Both the position numbers and the translations under genes were made by a program. This document shows positions 24,563 to 31,701 of a stretch of 32,558 nt of DNA, in pieces. Position 1 is the stretch's first letter. Every line of letters begins with the position of its first letter. The DNA comes from Actinomycetes bacterium (GTDB lineage Bacteria > Actinomycetota > Acidimicrobiia > Acidimicrobiales > UBA8190): NCBI GenBank assembly GCA_021798135.1, contig JAJZYI010000002.1, positions 1 to 32,558 on the forward strand. The letters are read 5' to 3'. The notes beneath the pieces were generated by a model. It saw only the letters and a program-made list of their open reading frames with translations, had not been told where the DNA came from and made no database searches.

Positions 24563-27063
24563 CGGCTCTCCCGCAGGGCGTGGTCGATGCGGGCCCACCA
24601 TCGCGACGCGGCCCCGTCGAGCGGGCCCATCGGCAGCGGCGGGCGGGTGGCGGCCCGGTCCCAGTGCTCCACGTGCCAGCCGCGGCGCCGGGCGATGGCC
24701 GCCAGCTTGGTCTCGGGGTTGACGGCCACGGGGAAGCCCACGCACTCGAGCAGGGGCAGGTCGGACGCCGAGTCGGCGTAGGCGACACCCTCGCCGAGGT
24801 CGAGGCCCTCGGCCTCGGCGTACTCGGCCAGCACCAGCGCCCGCGCCTCGCCGGTGGGCGGCAGGCGCACGAGCCGCCCGTCCACGCGGCCCTCGGCGTC
24901 GACACCGAGCTCGGCGCAGACCACCTCGTCGAACAGCGGGCGCAGCCCCTCGACGACGAAGTCGAGCGCGCCGGTGATGAGGACGGTCCGGTGCCCGAGG
25001 GCCCGGTGGCGCCGTACCCGGGCGATGCCGGCCGGGAACGACTTGGCCAGCAGCAGGTTGTGGAACAGCTCCAGGCCGTCGCGGCGGAGCACGTCGGCCG
25101 GGGCGCCGTCGTAGCGGCGGTAGAAGCCGCGGAGGAAGTCGCCGCGGTCGCGCCGGTCGACGGCGGCCAGCCCGGGCGCGGCGGCCAGGATCCGTGCCGC
25201 GAAGGCGGCGCGCTCGCCGGCGGGGAGGTGGCGCGTGGCGAGCCACGTGTACGACTCCACGACGTTGGACGCCACCAGCGTGTTCTCGAGGTCGAAGGCG
25301 GCGAGGTGGCGATCGGGCGCCAGGATGGCGCGCCGGGCCCGGTCCCCGCGGTTGGCCATCACCGACTTCCCCGGCGTGGTCCGGACCCGGGCGTGCTGCA
25401 CCACCGACGGCAGGTGGATGTCGTGGACGTAGGCGTCCCAGTCGACGACGCCGGGATCGAAGCAGAACGCCCGCTGGTCCTCGGGCGACAGGCGCTCCCA
25501 GAGCGCGAGCAGCCGGTCGACCCGGAAGAGGGCTTCGGTCTCGGTGTACGCGCCGTACAGCTCCACGTAGGAGCGGGCCCGTTCCGCCTGCATCCGGCGC
25601 TCCTCCACGCGGCCGGCGAGCTCGGCCCGCTCCCCGCGCAGCGGCAGGCTGGTGAGGAGCCGCTCGGCCAGCTTCAGCACGTCGGTGGCCCGCTGCAGCT
25701 GCCGCTGGACGCGTCCGTGCCCGGGGAACGACCACTCGGGCACCACGATCGGCTGGCCGTCGCCGTCGTAGAGCGGATGGTCGGTGAACCAGCGCTGGAC
25801 CAGGTCGACGAGCTGGCCGTAGCGCAGCGGGTTGCGCACCCCCGACGCGACCTGGACCACGGACGGTCCCGCAGGGTCGGGCCCGTCCGCGGCCACGGCC
25901 ACGATGGCGGCGACCACCAGGTCGACCGGGATGACGTCGATCACGCCCTCGGGGAGGCCGGGGAACTCGCGCAGCAGGCCGCGGGCGTACGACACGATGA
26001 TGGGCTCGGCCATCCGGAAGCCCCGGATCCAGCCGGGCTGCGGCTCGGCCAGCGCCGACTCGATGATCGACGGGCGGACGACCGTGATGGGGAGGTCGCC
26101 GTGCTCGCCGACCAGCAGCCGCTCGCCGAGCGCCTTGGTGAAGGCGTAGGCGTCCGGCCAGCCCAGCGCCTGGGCCCTGGCCCGGCCGGCCTCGACGAGC
26201 TCGGCGCGGACCCAGTCGTCGCGCAGGCGCTCGGCGCGCTCGGCCAGCAGGTGGACGCCCGCGGCGCCGAGCTCTCGCCGTGCCGCGGCGGTGAAGCCGC
26301 CGAGCCGTTCGGGTCGCCGGGACGCCGCCTCGAGGTCGTCGCGCAGCCGCCGGACGGCAGTGACCTCGGCGGCGATGTCCACCTCGGTGGTGACCGTGGT
26401 GTGGGTGCGGGCCCGGGCTCCGGAGGCCATGGCCGCGGTGGCCAGCGTCTCGGTGGCGTGCCCCTGGTGGGTGCCGGCCACGTAGGCGGTCGACACCGAG
26501 ACCAGGTGGGTGGGCGGCGCTCCGGGGCGCAGCTCGGCCCGCAGGTCAGCGGCGGCGGCGATCGCCGCGCCGACGCGGGCCGGGCCGAGCAGGTTCACCT
26601 CGACGGCGGCGTCGAAGGCGGCGTCGAAGGCGACGGTGGCGGCCGAGTGCACCACGATGTCGGCCGCGGCGAGGGCGCCGCGCCCGGCGTCGTCGAGCCC
26701 GAGGCCGTCGCGGCCCACGTCCCCGGCCACCGCGGCGAACCGGCCGGCCACCTCGCCGTCGAACCGGTCGCCCAGCTCGTGGCGGAGGCGGGCGAAGCAG
26801 TCGTTGCCCAGGATCTCGCGCCGGGCGCGGGCCGCGGCGTCGAGGCGCCGGGTGGGGCGCACCAGGACGGTCACGTGGCAGCCGGGGACGCAGCGGAGCA
26901 GGCGCTCCACCAGGGCGGTCCCGAGGAACCCGGTGGCGCCGGTGACGAAGAGCCGCTGGCCGGCGAGCTGCCCCGCGATCCCGGGCCCGGTGGTGGCGCC
27001 GGCCGTCGACCTGGTGCGAGACTTCGTCGGCCCGGGGCGGCTCGGCGGGGTGGCCTGTGGCAC
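24559..27063 (-). CDS. Fatty acyl reductase-like / HAD-IB fusion protein
   Basis: The 834-residue protein has two halves. The N-terminal half (about 35-540) is a male-sterility/fatty acyl-CoA reductase-type Rossmann domain with T41-G-A-T-G-F-L-G48, H-S-A-A-T, S-V-S-T-A-Y-V-A-G-T and the catalytic Y306-A-F-T-K310, followed by a FAR-C-like region. The C-terminal half (about 585-805) is a HAD-IB phosphatase-like domain: F-D591-L-E593-N-T, T697 (I-T-G-A-L-D) and A-D764-S-A-S-D768. In motif I the second Asp is Glu. The reductase part would reduce an acyl thioester to an aldehyde or alcohol. It is the first gene of the operon. GTG 27063 lies only 23 bp from the divergent tetR start. Confidence 0.85.
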   Translation of the reverse strand: MPQATPPSRPGPTKSRTRSTAGATTGPGIAGQLAGQRLFVTGATGFLGTALVERLLRCVPGCHVTVLVRPTRRLDAAARARREILGNDCFARLRHELGDRFDGEVAGRFAAVAGDVGRDGLGLDDAGRGALAAADIVVHSAATVAFDAAFDAAVEVNLLGPARVGAAIAAAADLRAELRPGAPPTHLVSVSTAYVAGTHQGHATETLATAAMASGARARTHTTVTTEVDIAAEVTAVRRLRDDLEAASRRPERLGGFTAAARRELGAAGVHLLAERAERLRDDWVRAELVEAGRARAQALGWPDAYAFTKALGERLLVGEHGDLPITVVRPSIIESALAEPQPGWIRGFRMAEPIIVSYARGLLREFPGLPEGVIDVIPVDLVVAAIVAVAADGPDPAGPSVVQVASGVRNPLRYGQLVDLVQRWFTDHPLYDGDGQPIVVPEWSFPGHGRVQRQLQRATDVLKLAERLLTSLPLRGERAELAGRVEERRMQAERARSYVELYGAYTETEALFRVDRLLALWERLSPEDQRAFCFDPGVVDWDAYVHDIHLPSVVQHARVRTTPGKSVMANRGDRARRAILAPDRHLAAFDLENTLVASNVVESYTWLATRHLPAGERAAFAARILAAAPGLAAVDRRDRGDFLRGFYRRYDGAPADVLRRDGLELFHNLLLAKSFPAGIARVRRHRALGHRTVLITGALDFVVEGLRPLFDEVVCAELGVDAEGRVDGRLVRLPPTGEARALVLAEYAEAEGLDLGEGVAYADSASDLPLLECVGFPVAVNPETKLAAIARRRGWHVEHWDRAATRPPLPMGPLDGAASRWWARIDHALRESR

Positions 27064-27072
27064 CCGCCTTGT

Positions 27073-27086
27073 CTACCATGTGGTAG
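27073..27086. promoter_or_regulatory. TetR operator-like palindrome between divergent starts
   Basis: CTACCA-TG-TGGTAG is a perfect 6-bp inverted repeat that fills more than half of the 23-bp gap between the two GTG start codons. It covers the -10 of tetR and a weaker -10-like TAGACA (27075-27070, minus) for the operon, so one bound dimer could block both. Confidence 0.6.
27074..27079 (+). promoter_or_regulatory. Leaderless-type -10 (TACCAT) for tetR
   Basis: TACCAT ends 7 nt before the GTG at 27087, lies inside the palindrome, and recurs upstream of the tRNA gene. Confidence 0.5.
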
Positions 27087-27809
27087 GTGGCCGGGTCGAA
27101 CACGAAGGCGGGCACGGGCAACGGCCACGGCCCCGGCGACCATGGCCGTGGCAGCGGCGGCCCCGGCGACGCCGGCCCTGGCGGCGGCAAGGGCGGCAAC
27201 GGCGGCGGGCCGAAGCAGCGCACGCCCGACCGCATCCTCGCTGCCGCCCTGGCGTCGTTCGCCGAGCGCGGGTACGAGGGGACGTCGCTCGACGCCCTGG
27301 CCGAGGGCCTGGGGCTGCGCAAGCAGTCGATCCTGTACTGGTTCCCCTCCAAGGAGGCCCTGCTCCTGGCCGTGATCGACGGGGCGGCCGCCGACCTGGC
27401 GGACGCGCTCCAGGCGGCCCTCGGCCGCGCCGGCGACGGGTGGTCCCGGGTGGAGGCCGTGGTCCGCTCGGTGTTCCGCCTGGGAGCGGCCCGCCCGGAG
27501 CTGCTTGGCCTGGTGCGCGAGGCGGCCCGCCTGGGCCCGCCCGCATCCACCCGGCTGGTCGGCGCTCTCGGGCCCCTGGTGGACCGGGCCTCGGCGTTCC
27601 TGGAGGCCGAGATGGGGGCCGGCCACATGCGCCGGCACGAGCCGCGCCTGCTGCTGCTGGCGATCTACTCCACCGTGGTGGGCATGATCACCGAGGTGGA
27701 CGTGCTCCGGGCCCTCGGCGAGGAGCCAGATGCCCGCTCCCTGGTGCGCCGCCGCCAGGAGATCCTGCGGCTGCTGCGCAGCGCCCTGGTGCCCGAGCCG
27801 GCCGCCTAG
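27087..27809 (+). CDS. TetR-family transcriptional regulator
   Basis: The 240-residue protein has a Gly-rich 42-residue N-terminal extension, then a TetR DNA-binding domain (about 45-98: R-I-L-A-A-A-L-A-S-F-A-E-R-G-Y-E-G-T-S, I-L-Y-W-F-P-S-K-E-A-L). A helical ligand and dimer domain follows, with no recognisable ligand type. Its gene is divergent from the acyl reductase operon with a 23-bp gap carrying a palindrome, so it most likely represses that operon and itself. The Gly-rich N-terminus could be avoided by a later start, but no in-frame ATG or GTG with a ribosome-binding site is obvious. Confidence 0.92.
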   Translation: MAGSNTKAGTGNGHGPGDHGRGSGGPGDAGPGGGKGGNGGGPKQRTPDRILAAALASFAERGYEGTSLDALAEGLGLRKQSILYWFPSKEALLLAVIDGAAADLADALQAALGRAGDGWSRVEAVVRSVFRLGAARPELLGLVREAARLGPPASTRLVGALGPLVDRASAFLEAEMGAGHMRRHEPRLLLLAIYSTVVGMITEVDVLRALGEEPDARSLVRRRQEILRLLRSALVPEPAA

Positions 27810-27813
27810 GCGC

Positions 27814-27830
27814 CGGGCGCGTGCCGCCCG
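27814..27830. terminator. Shared hairpin between convergent genes
   Basis: CGGGCG-CGTGC-CGCCCG is a 6-bp perfect stem with a 5-nt loop in the 22-bp gap between the tetR stop and the stop of the minus-strand membrane-protein gene. It could serve both directions. No T-tract. Confidence 0.4.
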
Positions 27831-27831
27831 C

Positions 27832-28875
27832 TCAGCGGTCGTCGGCCTTCGGCTTGGGCGGGGTGTAGCGCTTGTTCGGCGGCGGCCCGACCTGCGCTGG
27901 TGCCTTGCCGCGCCGGACCCTGCGCTGGCGGCCTTCGGGAGCGGCGGAACCCGATCGGGCGGCGGCGGCACGACGGTTGGCGCCCCCGCCGCGGGCGGCG
28001 GCACCCGAGCGCGTGCCGCCGCCGGCACGGGCCCGCTGCTGGCGGGGATGGTCGCCCCGGCTCACCAGGGCCTTCTGCATCTTGTTGGAGCGGAAGATGA
28101 ACCAGAGCCCGAGCCCGAGGAAGGGCAGGGCCGCGAACGAGCCGCCTGCGAGCGACGCGCCGAAGCCGAGGAACATGAGCGAGAAGGCGGCGAACGAGCG
28201 CTTGCGGAGCAGCCCGCCGACCAGCGCCAGGACCGCCAGCGCGATGGCGATGGCCCCGACGAGGAGGATGGAGCTGGGGCTCTGGTGGCCCTTCACCCCG
28301 ACCGCCGGGTTGCGCTGCAGCGTGACGATCATCCCCGTGATGCCGACGGCAGCGCCGAGCGGCGCGGCGATCAGGGTGTAGAGACGCTCGCGGTCGTCCA
28401 GGGTGCGGATCTGCGAGCGGAGCTCCTCCGAGGACTTGTCGGGGAACGGGTCGGCCTTGGTCGGCTGGCGCTTGGCGCCGCCGCCAGGCGCCGAAGTGCC
28501 CGGCGCCGGCTTGATCAGGCTGTCGCGCAGCCGGGCGCCGAGCGGCTTGGTCGCCGGGGCACCGCCGGCGTCGGCCTTGTCGCCACCGCCCGTGTCGCCG
28601 CGCGACGGGCCGCCGCCTGGCGGGCCGCCGCGAGACGAGCCGCCTCCGGGCGACGGCGCGGGGCGCCCCGCGGGCCGCTTGGCCGGGGCCTTCGCCGACG
28701 GGGTCGAGACCTCCGGGGCCTTGCCCGCAGGCTGCCTGGACGCGGTGCCCCCGGTCCCGGGCTGGAGCTTCGGCAGCTTGGTCAGCACGCGCTGCCCGAG
28801 GGTCAGCTTGGCCGCCGGCCGCCGGGTGGGGGTGGTCGTGGGGGTGCGTTCGGCGGGCCGGTCGGGCGGTGTCAC
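27832..28875 (-). CDS. Membrane protein of unknown function with long disordered flanks
   Basis: The 347-residue product has a basic, Pro/Gly/Ala-rich N-terminal region (1 to about 145), a short charged helix with E-E-L-R-S-Q-I-R-T-L-D-D-R-E-R-L-Y-T-L, about four membrane helices in residues 165-265, and a basic, Gly/Arg/Ala-rich C-terminal tail ending in P-P-K-P-K-A-D-D-R. I do not recognise a named family. The flanks are low-complexity and would lie on the same side of the membrane if the helix count is even. GTG 28875 lies 9 nt after the stop of the VOC gene, with GGAAG upstream, so the two are probably cotranscribed. Confidence 0.75.
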   Translation of the reverse strand: MTPPDRPAERTPTTTPTRRPAAKLTLGQRVLTKLPKLQPGTGGTASRQPAGKAPEVSTPSAKAPAKRPAGRPAPSPGGGSSRGGPPGGGPSRGDTGGGDKADAGGAPATKPLGARLRDSLIKPAPGTSAPGGGAKRQPTKADPFPDKSSEELRSQIRTLDDRERLYTLIAAPLGAAVGITGMIVTLQRNPAVGVKGHQSPSSILLVGAIAIALAVLALVGGLLRKRSFAAFSLMFLGFGASLAGGSFAALPFLGLGLWFIFRSNKMQKALVSRGDHPRQQRARAGGGTRSGAAARGGGANRRAAAARSGSAAPEGRQRRVRRGKAPAQVGPPPNKRYTPPKPKADDR

Positions 28876-28884
28876 GCTTCCAGG

Positions 28885-29892
28885 CTAGGGGTTCGTGCGG
28901 CAGAGCACGAGTCGGGTCCCGAGGTTGGCCTCCGGCGGCACCACCGCGACGGCGCAGTCGCCGTCGCGCAGCCCGAGCCGGTCGACCGGGTCGCAGGCGG
29001 GCACGCCGACGAGGGCCGTCCCGTCCCCGGCGGCGAGCGGGGCGCCGACCGGATGCAGCGCGACCGCCCCGGTGACCCGGTCGGGGGCGGCGCAGGCGAA
29101 GGCGACGTGGTGGAGGCGGCCCGACCTCCCGCCGAGCCACGAGCGCAGCGCTGCCTCGCTGCCGGGCGCCTCGCTGCCAGGCGCCTCGCTGCCAGGCGCC
29201 TCGCTGCCGGGCGGCTGGGTGTGGGGCGCCTCGGCGCGCGGGGCCGGGCCGACCAGCCGCAGGCCGAGCGGGCCCCGCCACGCGAGGTCGACGGCCAGCG
29301 TGCGGCCGTCGGCCGACGTGGAGCGTGCCGCCACGGCTCCCCCCAGCAGCCCGGCGAACAGGGCCTCGCCCGCGGCGAGGTCGGCCACCGAGTGGGTGGC
29401 GCGCACCAGGCTGGCCGCCGGTCGTGCCGGCTCCGGGAAGTCGTCCGGGGCGGGGAGCTGCCAGTCGCCCCGCTGCTGGGCGAGCTGCACCACGATGCCG
29501 AGGGCCCGGGCCGGGTGGATGAACGCCTCCTGCCAGCCGGGGTCGCTGCGGTCCACGTTCACGGGCTCGATGCCGCGGTCGCGGCACGCGTCGATGGCGG
29601 CGTCGAGGTCCGGGACCTTGAACGTGAGGTGGTGGGGTCCCGCGCCGCTCCGGTCGATGAACCGGCGGAGGAAGGGGTTCAGCTCGGGGCGGTGCGGGGC
29701 GAGGATCTCCAGCCTGGCGCCGTTGGCGAAGGCGAGCTGGCAGGGCGCGAAGCCCGGGCCGCGCTCGCCCGACGACCACGAGCCGCCCAGCTCGCCGACG
29801 TAGCGCGGCCACGCCTGGTGCCACGTCTCGGCGGCGACGGCCACGTGGTCGAGGACGGCGGGGATCGAAGGTGGTGTGCCCTGGTCGGCCAT
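28885..29892 (-). CDS. VOC (glyoxalase/dioxygenase superfamily) two-domain protein
   Basis: The 335-residue protein has two VOC-like modules. The first (about 10-140) starts L-D-H-V-A-V-A and includes H-H-L-T-F-K-V-P-D-L-D-A-A-I and a later E-A-F-I-H-P; the second (about 165-330) is more divergent. Between them a P-G-S-E-A repeat forms a flexible insert. VOC proteins are metal-dependent epimerases, lyases or dioxygenases; the substrate is not evident. Start ATG 29892 has no strong ribosome-binding site. It is divergent from an amidase gene, about 100 bp away. Confidence 0.82.
   Translation of the reverse strand: MADQGTPPSIPAVLDHVAVAAETWHQAWPRYVGELGGSWSSGERGPGFAPCQLAFANGARLEILAPHRPELNPFLRRFIDRSGAGPHHLTFKVPDLDAAIDACRDRGIEPVNVDRSDPGWQEAFIHPARALGIVVQLAQQRGDWQLPAPDDFPEPARPAASLVRATHSVADLAAGEALFAGLLGGAVAARSTSADGRTLAVDLAWRGPLGLRLVGPAPRAEAPHTQPPGSEAPGSEAPGSEAPGSEAALRSWLGGRSGRLHHVAFACAAPDRVTGAVALHPVGAPLAAGDGTALVGVPACDPVDRLGLRDGDCAVAVVPPEANLGTRLVLCRTNP
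29153..29212. repeat. 15-bp tandem repeat, four copies, inside the VOC gene
   Basis: GCCTCGCTGCCRGGC is repeated four times in phase with the codons and encodes P-G-S-E-A units on the minus strand. Copies differ at one position. Confidence 0.9.
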
Positions 29893-29995
29893 CGGGACAG
29901 GTTGGCCCGGCGGCGCCAGCCTGTCGAGCCTGCCGCGGCGACCGGCGGGGAGGGCCGGGTGGGCGGCAGGCCGGCGAGCGTGCTACGAGAGAGGT

Positions 29996-31408
29996 GTGGA
30001 CCTGGACTTCCGCCTCCGGCGCGTGCAGGACCTCGCGGCCGACGTCCGCCGGGGCCGGCTGTCGGCTCGCGAGGTGGTGGGGCACGCCCTGGCCAGGATC
30101 GACGCGGTGGACCCGTCGGTCGGGGCGTTCGTGGCCGTCGACGGGGACCGGGCCATGGACGCCGCCTCGACGGTCGACGCGGCGGTGGCAGCAGGGCGCG
30201 ACCCCGGCCCCCTGGCCGGCATCCCCGTCGGGGTGAAGGACCTGGAGGACGCAGCCGGCTTCGTCACCGCCCGCGGCTCCCTCGCGCTCGACCCGGGCCC
30301 GCCGGCCGAGCGCAGCTCGGCCCTGGTGGCACGGCTGGTGGCGGCCGGCGCCGTGGTGGTGGGCAAGACGAACACGCCGGAGCTGGGCCACAAGGCGGAC
30401 TGCGACAACCCCCGGTTCGGCCCGACGTCCAACCCGTGGGCGCCCGAGCGCACCCCGGGCGGCTCGTCGGGAGGCTCCGCCGCGGCGATCGCCGCCGGCA
30501 TGGTGCCGCTCGCCACCGGGTCGGACGGCGGCGGATCCATCAGGATCCCGGCGGCGTGCTGCGGCCTGACGGGGATCAAGCCGTCACTCGGGCGGGTGCC
30601 GTCGGGCGGGCAGGCGCCCCCGGACTGGATGGACCTGTCGACCCGCGGCCCGATGGCGTACCGGGCATCGGACGTCGTCGCCGCGCTCGACGTGGTGGTC
30701 GGCCCGGACCCGAGCGACCTCCGCTCGCTGCCGCATCCCGACGTGCGGTGGGCCGACGCGCTGGTCGAGCCGGCCCTGCCGGCCCGCGTGGCGTGGTCGC
30801 CGACCCTCGGGTACGCGCCGGTGGACCCCGAGGTGCGACAGGCCTGCGAGCGGGCGCTCCACGCGCTGGAGGCGGCCGGCACCGAGATCATGGTGGTGGA
30901 CCGCCTGTTCGACGAGGACCCCCTGGAGACCTGGCTGGTGCTGAGCGCCACCTACAACCTGCGGAGCCTGGCGCACGTGCGGGGGACCCCGGCGTGGGAG
31001 CAGGTCGACCCGCTGCTGGCCGCCTCGGTGGAGTGGGCGGCCGGCCTGTCCACCCTCGACCTGGTGCGGGCCCAGGACGACTGCCACCGGCTCAACCTGC
31101 GGCTGGTGTCGCTCTTCCGGGACGTCCGGCTGCTGCTGACGCCGACCACCGCCGGCGTCGCGCCGCCGCGGTCGCTCGGGGGCGCCGGGGAGGTCGACGG
31201 GCAGGTCGACGTCAACTGGGTGCGGTTCACCTACCCCTTCAACCTGACCCGCTCGCCGGCGGCCAGCGTGTGCGTCGGCCTCGGGGCGTCCGGCGTGCCG
31301 ATCGGCATGCAGCTCGTCGGGCCGCAGCACGCCGACCTGGTGGTGGTGCGGGCGGCCGCAGCGCTGGAGGCCGCCGTGGGCTTCGACCGGACGGCGCCGG
31401 TCGGCTGA
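29996..31408 (+). CDS. Amidase-signature family amidase
   Basis: The 470-residue protein is an amidase-signature hydrolase. The Ser-Ser-Lys triad is visible: K81 (P-V-G-V-K-D), the Ser pair at 157/158 (G-G-S-S-G-G-S) and S181 (S-D-G-G-G-S-I-R-I-P-A). It splits a carboxamide; the substrate is unknown. It lacks gatB/gatC neighbours, and gatA is not indicated. The GTG at 29996 follows GAGAGG. The C-terminal half has T-P-T-T-A-G-V-A and a normal end G-V-P-I-G-M-Q-L-V-G-P. Confidence 0.9.
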   Translation: MDLDFRLRRVQDLAADVRRGRLSAREVVGHALARIDAVDPSVGAFVAVDGDRAMDAASTVDAAVAAGRDPGPLAGIPVGVKDLEDAAGFVTARGSLALDPGPPAERSSALVARLVAAGAVVVGKTNTPELGHKADCDNPRFGPTSNPWAPERTPGGSSGGSAAAIAAGMVPLATGSDGGGSIRIPAACCGLTGIKPSLGRVPSGGQAPPDWMDLSTRGPMAYRASDVVAALDVVVGPDPSDLRSLPHPDVRWADALVEPALPARVAWSPTLGYAPVDPEVRQACERALHALEAAGTEIMVVDRLFDEDPLETWLVLSATYNLRSLAHVRGTPAWEQVDPLLAASVEWAAGLSTLDLVRAQDDCHRLNLRLVSLFRDVRLLLTPTTAGVAPPRSLGGAGEVDGQVDVNWVRFTYPFNLTRSPAASVCVGLGASGVPIGMQLVGPQHADLVVVRAAAALEAAVGFDRTAPVG

Positions 31409-31410
31409 GC

Positions 31411-31424
31411 CGGCGGTCCCGCCG
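31411..31424 (+). terminator. Hairpin after the amidase gene
   Basis: CGGCG-GTCC-CGCCG is a 5-bp perfect stem with a 4-nt loop, 2 nt after the stop codon. No T-tract. Confidence 0.35.
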
Positions 31425-31512
31425 CTGCCCGGCCCCCGGAGGCCCGGTCACCCGGCAGGGGGTGCAAGGGGTCTCCGTCGCCCGGGTGTCAGCGAGGGCC
31501 CGCCGCGCCCGC

Positions 31513-31518
31513 TACCAT
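31513..31518 (+). promoter_or_regulatory. -10 element (TACCAT) for tRNA-Val
   Basis: TACCAT ends 10 nt before the mature tRNA 5' end, and the same hexamer lies before tetR. No clear -35. Confidence 0.45.
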
Positions 31519-31528
31519 TTGGCACCCC

Positions 31529-31602
31529 GGGCGCTTAGCTCAGTTGGTTAGAGCGCAGCCTTCACACGGCTGAGGTCGTGGGTTCGAGTCCCGCAGCGCC
31601 CA
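31529..31602 (+). tRNA. tRNA-Val (anticodon CAC)
   Basis: A complete cloverleaf: 7-bp acceptor stem GGGCGCT / AGCGCCC, D arm with A-G-C-T-C-A-G-T-T-G-G-T-T-A-G-A-G-C, anticodon stem CAGCC / GGCTG with loop TTCACAC (anticodon CAC at 31563-31565), and T arm with GGTTCGAGTCC. The discriminator is A and the CCA end is not encoded. It reads GUG valine codons, which are very common in this DNA. The DNA to its right has a different composition, so its 3' end may be an integration site. Confidence 0.95.
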
Positions 31603-31614
31603 CTCGGGAAAATC

Positions 31615-31629
31615 CAGGTCAGCGACCTG
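31615..31629 (+). terminator. Small hairpin after tRNA-Val
   Basis: CAGGTC-AGC-GACCTG is a 6-bp perfect stem with a 3-nt loop, 12 nt beyond the tRNA. No T-tract. Confidence 0.3.
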
Positions 31630-31701
31630 AGCAACGCCCGATGAAGGATGGGGTGATTGGGCTGATCGCGCGTGCATCGCGCGGCGGCGTGGAGGGGCGT
31701 C

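Noticed and set aside
28882..28887. TAGCCT 6 nt before the GTG of the membrane-protein gene, like a leaderless -10
   Set aside because: Its TAG is the stop codon of the VOC gene and a ribosome-binding sequence is present, so cotranscription is more likely.
29996..31408. Amidase considered as GatA (tRNA amidotransferase subunit)
   Set aside because: No gatB or gatC nearby, and the amidase signature alone does not support GatA.
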